From positions 150,580-214,579 of the forward strand of contig NZ_JAJSOH010000014.1 of NCBI RefSeq assembly GCF_021277265.1: a DNA stretch of 64,000 nucleotides, read 5' to 3'. Every line of letters begins with the position of its first letter. Position 1 is the stretch's first letter. The notes beneath the pieces were generated by a model, which had not been told where the DNA came from, searched no databases, and saw nothing but the letters and a program-made list of their open reading frames with translations. The position numbers were made by a program, and so were the translations under genes. The DNA is from Kineosporia rhizophila. GTDB lineage: Bacteria > Actinomycetota > Actinomycetes > Actinomycetales > Kineosporiaceae. Positions 33,790 through 41,189 of the stretch are shown in pieces.

Positions 33790-35016
33790 GTGCGCCAGAG
33801 GGGAACCAACCTCCCGAAGGTCGGCCAGTACAACCGGGCCGTGGTGCTGGACAAGATCCAGTTCTCGGACGGGGTCAGCCGGGTGGAGATCGCGGAACTG
33901 ACCGGGTTGACGCCGCAGACGGTCTCCGGCATTGTTCGCCGTCTGATCGCCGAAGGCATCGTGCGGGAAGACGGTGTCGGCCTGTCCAACGGCGGCAAGC
34001 CGCGAATGCGCTTGCGGGTCAACGCTTCTTCCGGGCGGGCCGTCGGCGTGCACTTCGACCCGGCCGAACTGTCCTGTGTGGTGGTCGATCTCATGGGTCA
34101 CCCGCTGGGCAGCCTGCGCCGACCGACGCCGCCCGACGCCGATCCTGCGAGTATCGCTGCGGCCGTGGCCGATCTGGTGGACAAGGTGCTGGCCGGTGCG
34201 GGCGTACCCCGGGAAGACGTGCTAGGTCTCGGTTTTGTAACGCCCGGTCCGATCGCCCACGAGGACGGGCTGCTGATCAGCCCGCCGCAGCTCTCCGACT
34301 GGAATCGGGTGCCCCTGAAACGGCTCGTCGCGGAGGCCACCGGATTACCGGTCACCCTCGACAACGACGCGACCGCGGCCGCGATCGGCGAACGCTGGGC
34401 CGGGGCCGGCCGAGGCGTGGCCAACGTGGCCTTCTTCTTCGTCGGCACCGGGGTCGGCGGCGGGCTCATCCTCAACCACCAGGTGCACCGCGGGGGCTCG
34501 ATGAACGCGGCCGAGTTCGGCCACACCTCGGTGTATCCCGACGGCCCGGCCTGCTACTGCGGGAACCGGGGCTGCCTGGAGGCGCTGATCAGCCCCAAGG
34601 CGATCACGGCCGACGTGCGGCGCCGGCTCGAGGCCGGCCAGGGCCGGGGGTCGGCGCTACGGCAGCTGCCCGTGCTGGAACACGAGGCGATCTACCGCGC
34701 CGCCGCCCAGGGCGACGAGTTCGCCGGGCAGATCGTCGCGATCGCCGCCGAGCACCTGGCCACGGTGGTGGTCAACGTGGTGAACATCGTCGACGTCGAC
34801 CTGGTGGTGCTGGGCGGGCACGGCCTGCGCCATGTGGAGGAGCGGTTCCGCAGCACCGTGGAACAGGCGCTGCAGACCCGCCCGATGGCCCGGCGCATCC
34901 GCACCGCCCGGGTCGAACTCTCGCCCCTGGCCCGCGACGCGGTCGCGATCGGCGGAGCGGCCCTGGTGCTCTACGCCACCTACTCGCCCCAGGTGTCCGA
35001 CCTGCTCTCGTTGTGA
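33790..35016 (+). CDS. ROK-family transcriptional repressor
   Basis: A 408-residue regulator. The N-terminal winged helix (about 10-70) reads NLPKVGQYNRAVVLDKIQFSDGVSRVEIAELTGLTPQTVSGIVRRLIAEGIVREDG. The ROK kinase-like fold follows with LGLGFVTPGPI, LDNDATAAAIGERWAG, FVGTGVGGGLIL and the zinc motif CYCGNRGCLEAL near the middle, so the ligand site and metal centre are intact. ROK proteins with an HTH sense sugars or sugar phosphates. GTG 33790 has AAGGGGG 6 nt upstream; TTG 33784 overlaps that site. It is divergent from mmsA and is the likely regulator of the sugar operon (inference). Confidence 0.9.
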   Translation: MRQRGTNLPKVGQYNRAVVLDKIQFSDGVSRVEIAELTGLTPQTVSGIVRRLIAEGIVREDGVGLSNGGKPRMRLRVNASSGRAVGVHFDPAELSCVVVDLMGHPLGSLRRPTPPDADPASIAAAVADLVDKVLAGAGVPREDVLGLGFVTPGPIAHEDGLLISPPQLSDWNRVPLKRLVAEATGLPVTLDNDATAAAIGERWAGAGRGVANVAFFFVGTGVGGGLILNHQVHRGGSMNAAEFGHTSVYPDGPACYCGNRGCLEALISPKAITADVRRRLEAGQGRGSALRQLPVLEHEAIYRAAAQGDEFAGQIVAIAAEHLATVVVNVVNIVDVDLVVLGGHGLRHVEERFRSTVEQALQTRPMARRIRTARVELSPLARDAVAIGGAALVLYATYSPQVSDLLSL

Positions 35017-35020
35017 AGCC

Positions 35021-35482
35021 TCAGCGGCGACGGGCCACTGACAGGGAGACCACGAACTGGCCGCCGCCGGAGTCCACCGCCGCACTGACCGGCAGGTCGG
35101 GCGCGAGGCGGGAGAACCGGTCTTCCAGCCACTGCGCGGTCTCGGTGGCGTCCTTCTTGTCCGGGCAGCGGGCCACCACCTCACGTCCGCCCTTACGGTG
35201 CAGGCGCTCGGCCACCGCCAGCAGCGGCGCCGGATCGGCGATCATCGGGCCGGTCGGCCAGGGGATGACCGGCGTGACCGCACCCTTCTTGGTGTTGCAG
35301 GCCCGGTGGGCCAGCCGCTCCGCCCCGGCGAAGTCGTTACCCACCTTGGCCCTCGGCTTGTTGGTCCGGGCGTCGACACTGGGACCACGATCGTCGTTCA
35401 CCGATGCTTCGGGATCAACCGGCTCGTCGCAGACCCAGCATCGCCAACCATCGTGCTCACCGACGTCTTCAAGCTGACTCAT
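35021..35482 (-). CDS. HNH-like zinc-motif protein of unknown function
   Basis: About 153 residues. The clearest feature is a CxxC...HxxCN pair: WRCWVCDEPVDP near the N-terminus and AERLAHRACNTKKGA about 50 residues later, the arrangement seen around the metal site of HNH endonuclease domains (final CNxxKG). The expected central His-Asn catalytic pair is not obvious, so nuclease activity is doubtful. A C-terminal part (PLLAVAERLHRKGGREVVARCPDKKDATETAQWLEDRFSRLAPDLPVS) is mixed alpha/beta. The start ATG 35482 has no ribosome site and may be leaderless. Convergent with the ROK gene (4-nt gap) and divergent from the MFS gene. Confidence 0.6.
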   Translation of the reverse strand: MSQLEDVGEHDGWRCWVCDEPVDPEASVNDDRGPSVDARTNKPRAKVGNDFAGAERLAHRACNTKKGAVTPVIPWPTGPMIADPAPLLAVAERLHRKGGREVVARCPDKKDATETAQWLEDRFSRLAPDLPVSAAVDSGGGQFVVSLSVARRR

Positions 35483-35547
35483 GGAGGTACACGCTAGCCA
35501 ACGGGTGCATGTGCGGGGCTGGGAACGGCCGGTGGGGGAGACCGCAG

Positions 35548-36807
35548 GTGGGTGGAGAAAAGGATTTGCGGTCGGAACGGCCGGTCGCCTTCGCTGAGCC
35601 GATGCGCGGACGACGGGTGTTCGGGACGCTGCTCGGCGCGGTTCTGGTTCTGGGGATCGCGGATTCGCTGTCACAGCCCTACCTGGCGCTGTTCGCGGCG
35701 GTCGAGGCCGGGATGCAGCCGTTCCAGGTGGGGGTGCTGGCCTCGGCGACCGGGCTGGGCGGGATCGTGATCAGCACCTGGCTCGGGCACCGCTTCGACC
35801 GGGCGCCCACCCGCTTCTACATCGTGCTGGCCTGCCTGGGCGGAGCGGCCGGCTACGCCCTGCTCACCGTCACCCGCGGGTTCTGGCCGCTGCTCCTGCT
35901 GTCGCTGACCCTGCTGGGGGTCGTGGCGGTCGCCTTCCCCCAGCTGTTCGCCCTCGCCCGGCAGGTCATGGGCGACTCCGAAGGCGCGCGCTGGGCGGCG
36001 CCGGTGCTGCGGTCGGGCTGGTCACTGGCCTGGGCCCTGGGACCGCTGCTGGGGGCGCTGATCCTGGCCCGCTACAGCTTTTCCGGGCTCTTCTGGGCCA
36101 GCGCCGCGGTACTGCTGGGGGCCGCGCTGATGGTTCTGGTGGTGCCGATGAAAGTCGGCCCGGGGCAGGTGACGGCCACCGAAGCGGTGGCCCGCGTACC
36201 GCTGCCGCGCGCCCCGATCGTGCTGCTCACGCTCGGCGTGGCGCTGTTCTTCACCTCGATGATCGCCGGTTCGCTGGTGCTGCCCTTCTACGTCACCGAC
36301 GAACTGGACCTGCCCGCCTCCCGCATGGGCCTGCTGTTCAGCGCCTGCGCCGCGGTGGAGGTGGTGGTGGCCCTGGGGCTGGCGCTGATTCCGCCCGACT
36401 GGGGCCGGGCCTGGCTGGTTCCCGGTGGAATGCTGCTGATGACCGGTTATTTCGCGATCACCATGCTGTCCCAGGATCTGACCGGGCTGTTACTCGGCCA
36501 GATAGCGCGCGGGGCAGCGATTGCCGTGGTGGGCGCCGCCGGAATCGTCTATTTCCAGGACGTGATGGCCCCGGCGGTCGGGCGGGCCACCACTCTGTTC
36601 TCCAACGCCACCACCGCCGGCGTCCTCGGCGCGGGGCTGTTGGCCGGCTCGTGGCTGGAGGTCTTCAGCTACCGCTGGTCTCTGGCCCTGTGCGGTGCCA
36701 CCGCCCTGCTCGGGGCGGTGGCGTTCGCCTGGGGCGGCAGGCAGCTCTCGAACCAGACTGAGGACGAGGGGACCCGGCCCGTGGAGCCGGGTCCCCTCGT
36801 CCTGTGA
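35548..36807 (+). CDS. MFS transporter, sugar-efflux (SET)-like
   Basis: A 419-residue transporter with twelve predicted helices in two halves. It begins VFGTLLGAVLVLGIADSLSQPYLALFAAVEAGMQPFQVGVLASATGLGGIVISTWLGHRFDR, whose opening resembles SetA/SetB-type sugar efflux proteins, and ends with the usual TLFSNATTAGVLGAGLLAGSW. The GTG at 35548 is chosen because GGGGGAG lies 7 nt upstream. Substrate unknown; export of sugars or a drug is possible. The last residues (DEGTRPVEPGPLVL) are encoded by an 18-bp terminator hairpin at 36761-36803. Divergent from the HNH-like gene. Confidence 0.82.
   Translation: MGGEKDLRSERPVAFAEPMRGRRVFGTLLGAVLVLGIADSLSQPYLALFAAVEAGMQPFQVGVLASATGLGGIVISTWLGHRFDRAPTRFYIVLACLGGAAGYALLTVTRGFWPLLLLSLTLLGVVAVAFPQLFALARQVMGDSEGARWAAPVLRSGWSLAWALGPLLGALILARYSFSGLFWASAAVLLGAALMVLVVPMKVGPGQVTATEAVARVPLPRAPIVLLTLGVALFFTSMIAGSLVLPFYVTDELDLPASRMGLLFSACAAVEVVVALGLALIPPDWGRAWLVPGGMLLMTGYFAITMLSQDLTGLLLGQIARGAAIAVVGAAGIVYFQDVMAPAVGRATTLFSNATTAGVLGAGLLAGSWLEVFSYRWSLALCGATALLGAVAFAWGGRQLSNQTEDEGTRPVEPGPLVL
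36761..36803. terminator. 18-bp terminator hairpin within the MFS coding end
   Basis: AGGACGAGGGGACCCGGC at 36761-36778 pairs exactly with 36786-36803 (7-nt loop). The TGA of the MFS gene directly follows. It also lies 16 nt beyond the convergent hydrolase stop, so it can end both transcripts. Confidence 0.85.
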
Positions 36808-36818
36808 TCGGGTTCTGG

Positions 36819-37661
36819 TCAGGCCTGGACGAACTGCAGCAGGGCCTTGTTCACCTCGTCCGCGTGGGTCCAGAGCAGGCCGTGCGGCGCGCCCTCGAGC
36901 TCCACGTACGTGGCCTCGGGCACCGCCGCAGCGAACCGGCGGCCGGTGACGTCGACCGGCAGGATGCGGTCACCCGTACCGTGCAGGATGAAGGTGGGAA
37001 GCCCCGCCTCCTTCACCGCCTGGACATCGGCGCGGAAGTCCTCCAGCCAGGCCGGGACCACCGCGTAGGCGGCCACCGGGGCGCTGCGGGTGGCGGTGTT
37101 CCAGCTGGCCCGCACCACCTCCTCGGAGATCTTCGTACCGAGGTTCTCGTCCAGGTTGTAGAAGTCGTTGTAGAACTGCGTGAACCAGGCGAACCGGTCA
37201 CTACGCGCGGCCTGCGCGATACCGTCGAAGTTCTCCCCCGGCACACCCTCGGGGTTGTCGTCGGTCTGCAGCAGGAACGGCTCCAGCGAGGCCAGGAACG
37301 CCAGCTTGGCCACCCGCCCGGCACCGTAGCGCGACACGTAACGGGCCAGCTCACCCGTGCCCATCGAGAACCCGACCAGGATCACGTCGTTCAGGTCCAG
37401 CTCGGTCAGCAACGTGTTCAGGTCCGCCGCGAACGTGTCGTAGTCATAGCCACCCGCCACCTTCGACGACGCACCGAAACCACGCCGGTCATAGGTGATC
37501 ACCCGATAACCCGCACCCAGCAGCGCCGCGGTCTGCTTCTCCCAGCTGTCACCGTCCAGCGGATACCCGTGGATCAGCACCACTGGCTGACCCTCGCCCT
37601 GGTCCTCGTAGTGCAGTTCGATATCGGTCGAGTTCTGCTTACCGACCTTGATCGCGCCCAT
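36819..37661 (-). CDS. Alpha/beta-hydrolase, cofactor-free chloroperoxidase-like
   Basis: A 280-residue enzyme of the non-haem haloperoxidase/esterase branch. Motifs: VVLIHGYPLDGDSWEKQTAALLGAGYRVITYDRRGFGASS, the nucleophile elbow VGFSMGTGELARYV, acid LHGTGDRILPVDV and base EGAPHGLLWTH. Members often show esterase or perhydrolase activity; the physiological substrate is unknown. There is no signal peptide. A good start ATG lies at 37661 (AAGGACACCAC upstream). Convergent with the MFS gene. Confidence 0.87.
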   Translation of the reverse strand: MGAIKVGKQNSTDIELHYEDQGEGQPVVLIHGYPLDGDSWEKQTAALLGAGYRVITYDRRGFGASSKVAGGYDYDTFAADLNTLLTELDLNDVILVGFSMGTGELARYVSRYGAGRVAKLAFLASLEPFLLQTDDNPEGVPGENFDGIAQAARSDRFAWFTQFYNDFYNLDENLGTKISEEVVRASWNTATRSAPVAAYAVVPAWLEDFRADVQAVKEAGLPTFILHGTGDRILPVDVTGRRFAAAVPEATYVELEGAPHGLLWTHADEVNKALLQFVQA

Positions 37662-37820
37662 TGTGGTGTCCTTCCTGGATCCGGCTGGTTTCCGTGAGAC
37701 GGAGGCAGGTAGCGCAGGGCCGGGCCCAGCTATTCCCCACTACAGCTTCGGGCAGAGTTGTCGAGATTTTGGGGCATGGGGATGCTCGGCTGGGTCGGCT
37801 GGATGCCGAAGGGGTCGCCG

Positions 37821-38936
37821 GTGACGGACGAGTCCTGGCACGCCCGCCACCGGATCGTGCGCCTGACCCTCTGGGTCAGCGTCCCCGTCCTGCTGATCAC
37901 CGGTCTGCGCGGGCCCCGGCCGCTGACCGAGACCCTGGTCATCACCGGGCTGGTGGCCCTCGTCGGCCTGTCCGCCCGGCTGGTGCGCTCGCGGGAGCTG
38001 AAGGCCGAGCTCGCCAGTGTGGCGGTGATCGGAGCCTCGTTCGCCGGGGTGGAACTGTCCGGCGGGCAGATCCACGCCCACCTGTTCATCCTGTCGGCGG
38101 TGGCCGTGGTGGCGCTCTACCAGCGCTGGGGGCCCCTGCTCGGCACGATCGCCGCGGTCGGGGTGCACCACTTCGTCTTCAGCCTGCTCGCCCCCGAGCG
38201 CGTGTTCAACCTCTCGATGGGCGGTATGCACGGGGTCGGCGGCCAGCACATCCCGACCGGCCTGCTGCTGGTCATGGTGCTCACCCACGTTGTGGCGATC
38301 GCCGTGGAGGTGTTCGCGATCCTGGCCTTCTGGCGGTTCAACGAACAGCTCAGCGACCGGCTGCAGGACACCGTGGACCAGCTGCGCCTGCGCGAGGAGG
38401 AACTGCACTACCAGGCCACCCACGACTCGCTGACCGGTCTGCCCAACCGGGCCCGGTTCGGCGACGAGGTGATGGACCAGCTGCAGCAGGGCCGGCCGTT
38501 CGCCGTGCTGATGCTCGACCTGGACGACTTCAAGCCGGTGAACGACCGGCACGGCCACCACGCCGGCGACCAGCTGCTGATCGCTGTGGCCGAGCGGCTG
38601 ATCGGCTGCCTGGGCGGCTCGGACCTGCCGGCCCGCCTGGGCGGCGACGAGTTCGCCGTGCTGGTGCGGGAGCGGACCGACCTGCACAGCATCCAGCACG
38701 TCGCCGACCGGATCATCGCCGCCATCCACGAGCCCTTCCACCTGCAGGAGGGCGACGTCGCGGTGAGCGTCAGCATGAGCATCGGCATCGCCCAGGCCGA
38801 CGAGACGCTGACCGCCGCCGACGTGCTGCGCCGCGCCGACTCGGCGATGTACCTGGCCAAGCGGGCCGGGAAGGGGCAGTGGGTGCTGCGTGACGGCGAG
38901 CAGCCGCCCGTCGAGGTGCACCCCACCCGCCCCTGA
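37821..38936 (+). CDS. Diguanylate cyclase with histidine-containing membrane sensor
   Basis: About 371 residues. The N-terminal 170 residues hold six helices, several with histidines on conserved-looking turns: GGQIHAHLFILSAVAVVALYQRWG, AAVGVHHFVFSLLAPE, GGQHIPTGLLLVMVLTHVVAIAVEVFA. A coiled stretch (NEQLSDRLQDTVDQLRLREEELHYQ) leads to a GGDEF domain with DSLTGLPNRARF, LDLDDFKPVNDRHGHHAGDQLL and LGGDEFAVLV near 273, all active-site residues present. It should make c-di-GMP. GTG 37821 has AAGGGG 6 nt upstream; TTG 37758 and ATGs at 37776 and 37782 are alternatives. No EAL domain. Confidence 0.85.
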   Translation: MTDESWHARHRIVRLTLWVSVPVLLITGLRGPRPLTETLVITGLVALVGLSARLVRSRELKAELASVAVIGASFAGVELSGGQIHAHLFILSAVAVVALYQRWGPLLGTIAAVGVHHFVFSLLAPERVFNLSMGGMHGVGGQHIPTGLLLVMVLTHVVAIAVEVFAILAFWRFNEQLSDRLQDTVDQLRLREEELHYQATHDSLTGLPNRARFGDEVMDQLQQGRPFAVLMLDLDDFKPVNDRHGHHAGDQLLIAVAERLIGCLGGSDLPARLGGDEFAVLVRERTDLHSIQHVADRIIAAIHEPFHLQEGDVAVSVSMSIGIAQADETLTAADVLRRADSAMYLAKRAGKGQWVLRDGEQPPVEVHPTRP

Positions 38937-39187
38937 GGTGCCCGTCACACCCGATCAGAGCACGGATGTGGCGCGGGCCACGGGGGAGGGCCGCCCCAAC
39001 GGGTGAGGTCGGTCTCTCTCGCGTGCACAGGTACCCCCGGGCGGGGCATGGTCGCTTCAGAGGTCGGGAATCCGGACGACGAGGGTGACGTTCAGTACCG
39101 ATGAGGAGTTGCCGTCACGGCGTTCGTGACACCGGGCCCACCTGGGCCAGGGTCGAAGCGAGCGCCCGAACGAAAGAGGTACCCCGC

Positions 39188-39496
39188 GTGACCGCCATCG
39201 CCCCCGAACTGCAGGCCCCCTCGACGTCCGCCTTCGACGCCGTCCCGGCCCTGACGGCGGCCGACCGCTGCGATGCGACCACCACCACCGTGCGGGAGGG
39301 CTCCGGCAGCCCGAACCCGCGCGTGGCCTGCGGCGCCCAGGCGTACGTGACCGCCCTGTTCCCCAGCGGCCGCACCCTGATCTTCTGCGCCCACCACGGT
39401 CACAGCCTCGAGGCCAGCCTGGTCCAGCAGGGCGCCGTGATCCGCGACGACTCCGGCGTGCTGCAGCAGAACACCAAGCCGGGCGCCTCCGCCTGA
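39188..39496 (+). CDS. DUF7455 small zinc-ribbon protein with an internal insertion
   Basis: A 102-residue protein of the DUF7455 family, common in actinobacteria and of unknown function. The C-terminal half matches well: CGAQAYVTALFPSGRTLIFCAHHG. In the family the first pair of metal ligands is normally close (DRCDRCGAQAY), but here 18 residues (ATTTTVREGSGSPNPRVA) stand where one residue is usual, between DRCD and CGAQAY. The insertion is in frame and shows the same codon bias as its surroundings. GTG 39188 has AGAGG 8 nt upstream. It is followed by a hairpin that overlaps the convergent membrane-protein gene. Confidence 0.8.
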   Translation: MTAIAPELQAPSTSAFDAVPALTAADRCDATTTTVREGSGSPNPRVACGAQAYVTALFPSGRTLIFCAHHGHSLEASLVQQGAVIRDDSGVLQQNTKPGASA

Positions 39497-39515
39497 GCCC
39501 ATCTGATCAGCCTCT

Positions 39516-39548
39516 CTGCGGCTTCCCGTCACGGACGGGGAGCCGCAG
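39516..39548. terminator. Terminator after the DUF7455 gene
   Basis: CTGCGGCTTCCCGTC, loop ACG, GACGGGGAGCCGCAG: 15-bp stem with one wobble. It starts 19 nt after the stop and overlaps the last codons of the convergent membrane-protein gene. Confidence 0.75.
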
Positions 39549-40104
39549 GCTCGTTTTGGCGGGGCAGGGCTGCCTCGAGCCGGGCCAGCCGCTTCCGGGC
39601 CTGGCGGGGTGAGAGGGCGACGAAGCCGGTGAGCCAGAGCAGCATGGCCGTCATCACCAGGAACCAGGGCGACCAGGCGAACGCGGTCACGGCGAAGCCG
39701 ATCGCCAGGGCCAGCATGACGGTCAGCGAGACAGCGATCAGGAACCAGTGGCGCCGGGCGGTCTCGAGCCGTTGCGCGCACAGGTCCCGAGCCGCCCGCA
39801 CCAGCCGGGGGTCTGCTGGCACCGGGCCTTTGACGCTGGCCCGCCGTGCCTGCTCGAGCTCGTCGGGGTCGAGCCCGGTGAGCTCGGCCTCGCGCCGATT
39901 GCGGCGGGCGATGAGCGGAACTCCCACCAGGCCGGGGCCGATCCCGGTGACGAACCCGGACACGGCGTTAGACACGACCCCACCGTTCAGGTCGAAGCCG
40001 AGCACCAGCACAGCCACGCGCACCGAGGCCCCGAACAGGCCGGTGAACACACCCGCGCCGATCGCCAGCAGCCAGACGGGCAGATTCAGCAGTTTGCTCC
40101 GCAT
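39529..40104 (-). CDS. Small membrane protein of unknown function
   Basis: About 191 residues. Helices are predicted near LPVWLLAIGAGVFTGLFGASVRVAVLVLGF, GGVVSNAVSGFVTGIGPGLVGVPLIA, and as a C-terminal pair HWFLIAVSLTVMLALAIGFAVTAFAWSPWFLVMTAMLLWLTGFV, with a charged cytoplasmic segment between them (RRNRREAELTGLDPDELEQARRASVKGP). No family recognised. The start is the ATG at 40104, since an upstream reading to 40293 has unlikely composition and no ribosome site. The 3' end overlaps the DUF7455 terminator. Confidence 0.65.
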   Translation of the reverse strand: MRSKLLNLPVWLLAIGAGVFTGLFGASVRVAVLVLGFDLNGGVVSNAVSGFVTGIGPGLVGVPLIARRNRREAELTGLDPDELEQARRASVKGPVPADPRLVRAARDLCAQRLETARRHWFLIAVSLTVMLALAIGFAVTAFAWSPWFLVMTAMLLWLTGFVALSPRQARKRLARLEAALPRQNEPAAPRP

Positions 40105-40251
40105 CTGCGGATCTTGACCCAACCCGGGTGGGACGGCCAGCGGAGAAAATCGGTGGCACGGGGGAGTGGTGCGGTGTGATGCTGATGCCGCGCCAGAACG
40201 GTTCTGCGGAAACCCGGTTCGCAGACCACCCGTCCGGAGAGGAGCCGCAGG

Positions 40252-40317
40252 ATGTTCACTCAGACCCTGTTGTGGCGACTTCTCCGTGCGCATCCGGGAG
40301 GCCCCTCGCGACCCTGA
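40252..40317 (+). CDS. Candidate 21-residue small ORF upstream of tRNA-Trp
   Basis: ATG at 40252 preceded by GAGGAG with 8 nt spacing; the peptide starts MFTQTLLWRLLRAHPG and ends GPSRP. It is followed 24 nt later by a strong hairpin. It could be a translated leader or a basic amphipathic peptide. The only support is the good ribosome site and position, so this stays speculative. Confidence 0.35.
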   Translation: MFTQTLLWRLLRAHPGGPSRP

Positions 40318-40340
40318 GCAGGTTCAGGTGTCTTTGAGGG

Positions 40341-40371
40341 CGCCGCTTCCCGGAACACCCGGGAGGCGGCG
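40341..40371 (+). terminator. Hairpin upstream of tRNA-Trp
   Basis: CGCCGCTTCCCGG (40341-40353) pairs with CCGGGAGGCGGCG (40359-40371), 13 bp with one G-T wobble, loop AACAC, followed by TTCTGCGTTGT. It probably ends the transcript of the small ORF, or attenuates transcription entering the tRNAs. Confidence 0.6.
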
Positions 40372-40389
40372 TTCTGCGTTGTCTCCCAG

Positions 40390-40462
40390 AGGGACTTGGC
40401 TCAGCTGGTAGAGCGCCGGTCTCCAAAACCGGATGTCGGGGGTTCGAGTCCCTCAGTCCCTG
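40390..40462 (+). tRNA. tRNA-Trp (CCA)
   Basis: A 73-nt cloverleaf: acceptor AGGGACT/AGTCCCT, D arm GCTCAGCTGGTAGAGC, anticodon arm CCGGT-CTCCAAA-ACCGG with anticodon CCA, T arm GGGGGTTCGAGTCCCTC (GGGGG-loop-CCCTC with a wobble), discriminator G. The 3' CCA is not encoded. In many actinobacteria tRNA-Trp precedes secE-nusG, but those genes do not follow here. Confidence 0.95.
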
Positions 40463-40481
40463 CGCAAGCAGCTAACAGCAC

Positions 40482-40555
40482 GCCCGTGTAGCCCAACTGG
40501 CAGAGGCGCCGCACTCAGAATGCGGAGGTTGAAGGTTCGACTCCTTCCACGGGCA
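40482..40555 (+). tRNA. tRNA with CAG (Leu) anticodon but class I short variable arm
   Basis: A complete cloverleaf: acceptor GCCCGTG/CACGGGC, D arm GCC...GGC with G18G19 present, anticodon arm CCGCA-CTCAGAA-TGCGG (anticodon CAG at 40516-40518), a 5-nt variable region AGGTT, T arm GAAGG-TTCGACT-CCTTC, discriminator A73, no encoded CCA. CAG would read the leucine codon CUG, yet bacterial tRNA-Leu has a long class II variable arm, which is absent. All stems pair, so it is not an obvious pseudogene. It lies 19 nt after tRNA-Trp. Confidence 0.85.
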
Positions 40556-40616
40556 CTGGCCGGCGGCCGATAGCGTCTCTTCCGTCGAAGATCGCCGAGC
40601 CGGTAAGGACGCATTG

Positions 40617-41189
40617 ATGCGCACTCTGATCAGCACCGCTTTCGTCTCGCTCGACGGGGTCGTCGAAGGACCGGGCGGGGAGCCCGGTTACCGGAACTCG
40701 GGGTGGACGTTCAAGAACGTCGACTTCGTGCCCGAGGCCTACGAGATCAAGGGCCGGGAGCAGACCGAGGCCGGGGCCATGCTGCTGGGCCGGGTGAGCT
40801 ACCAGGCCTTCGCCCCGGTCTGGCCGGCGATGGAGGACTTCGCCATCTACAAGGAACTGCCCAAGTACGTCGTCTCCACCACCCTCGGCGAGGACGACCT
40901 GGTCGAGGGCTGGGGCGAGACCACGATCCTGCGCTCGGTGCCGGAGGTCGCGGCCCTGAAGGAGACCGAGGGCGGGCCGATCATCGTGCACGGCAGCGCC
41001 ACGCTCAACCAGGCGCTCTCCGACGCCGGCCTGATCGACCGCTACCACCTGCTGGTCTTCCCGCTGCTGCTGGGCGCGGGCAAGCGGCTGTTCAGCCAGA
41101 GCGACAAGGACGTGCAGAAGCTGCAGCTGGTGGAGCACGAGACCTACTCCAACGGCGTGCAGAAGAACGTGTTCGACGTGGTGCGCTAG
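40617..41189 (+). CDS. RibD C-terminal-domain (dihydrofolate-reductase-like) protein
   Basis: A 190-residue protein of the DHFR/RibD reductase superfamily. It begins MRTLISTAFVSLDGVVEGPGGEPGY and has AGAMLLGRVSYQAFAPVWPAM, YVVSTTLGEDDLVEGWGETTIL, GGPIIVHGSATLNQALSDAGLIDRYHLLVFPLLLGAGKRLF, the usual NADPH-binding and C-terminal signatures. Stand-alone members are often annotated as dihydrofolate reductases without proof; riboflavin synthesis is unlikely without a deaminase domain. ATG 40617 has AAGGA 7 nt upstream. The stop overlaps the next gene's convergent stop region. Confidence 0.88.
   Translation: MRTLISTAFVSLDGVVEGPGGEPGYRNSGWTFKNVDFVPEAYEIKGREQTEAGAMLLGRVSYQAFAPVWPAMEDFAIYKELPKYVVSTTLGEDDLVEGWGETTILRSVPEVAALKETEGGPIIVHGSATLNQALSDAGLIDRYHLLVFPLLLGAGKRLFSQSDKDVQKLQLVEHETYSNGVQKNVFDVVR

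Noticed and set aside
40390..40462. tRNA-Trp as an integration attachment site
   Set aside because: No integrase, direct repeat of the tRNA 3' end or mobile-element gene was seen in the following region.
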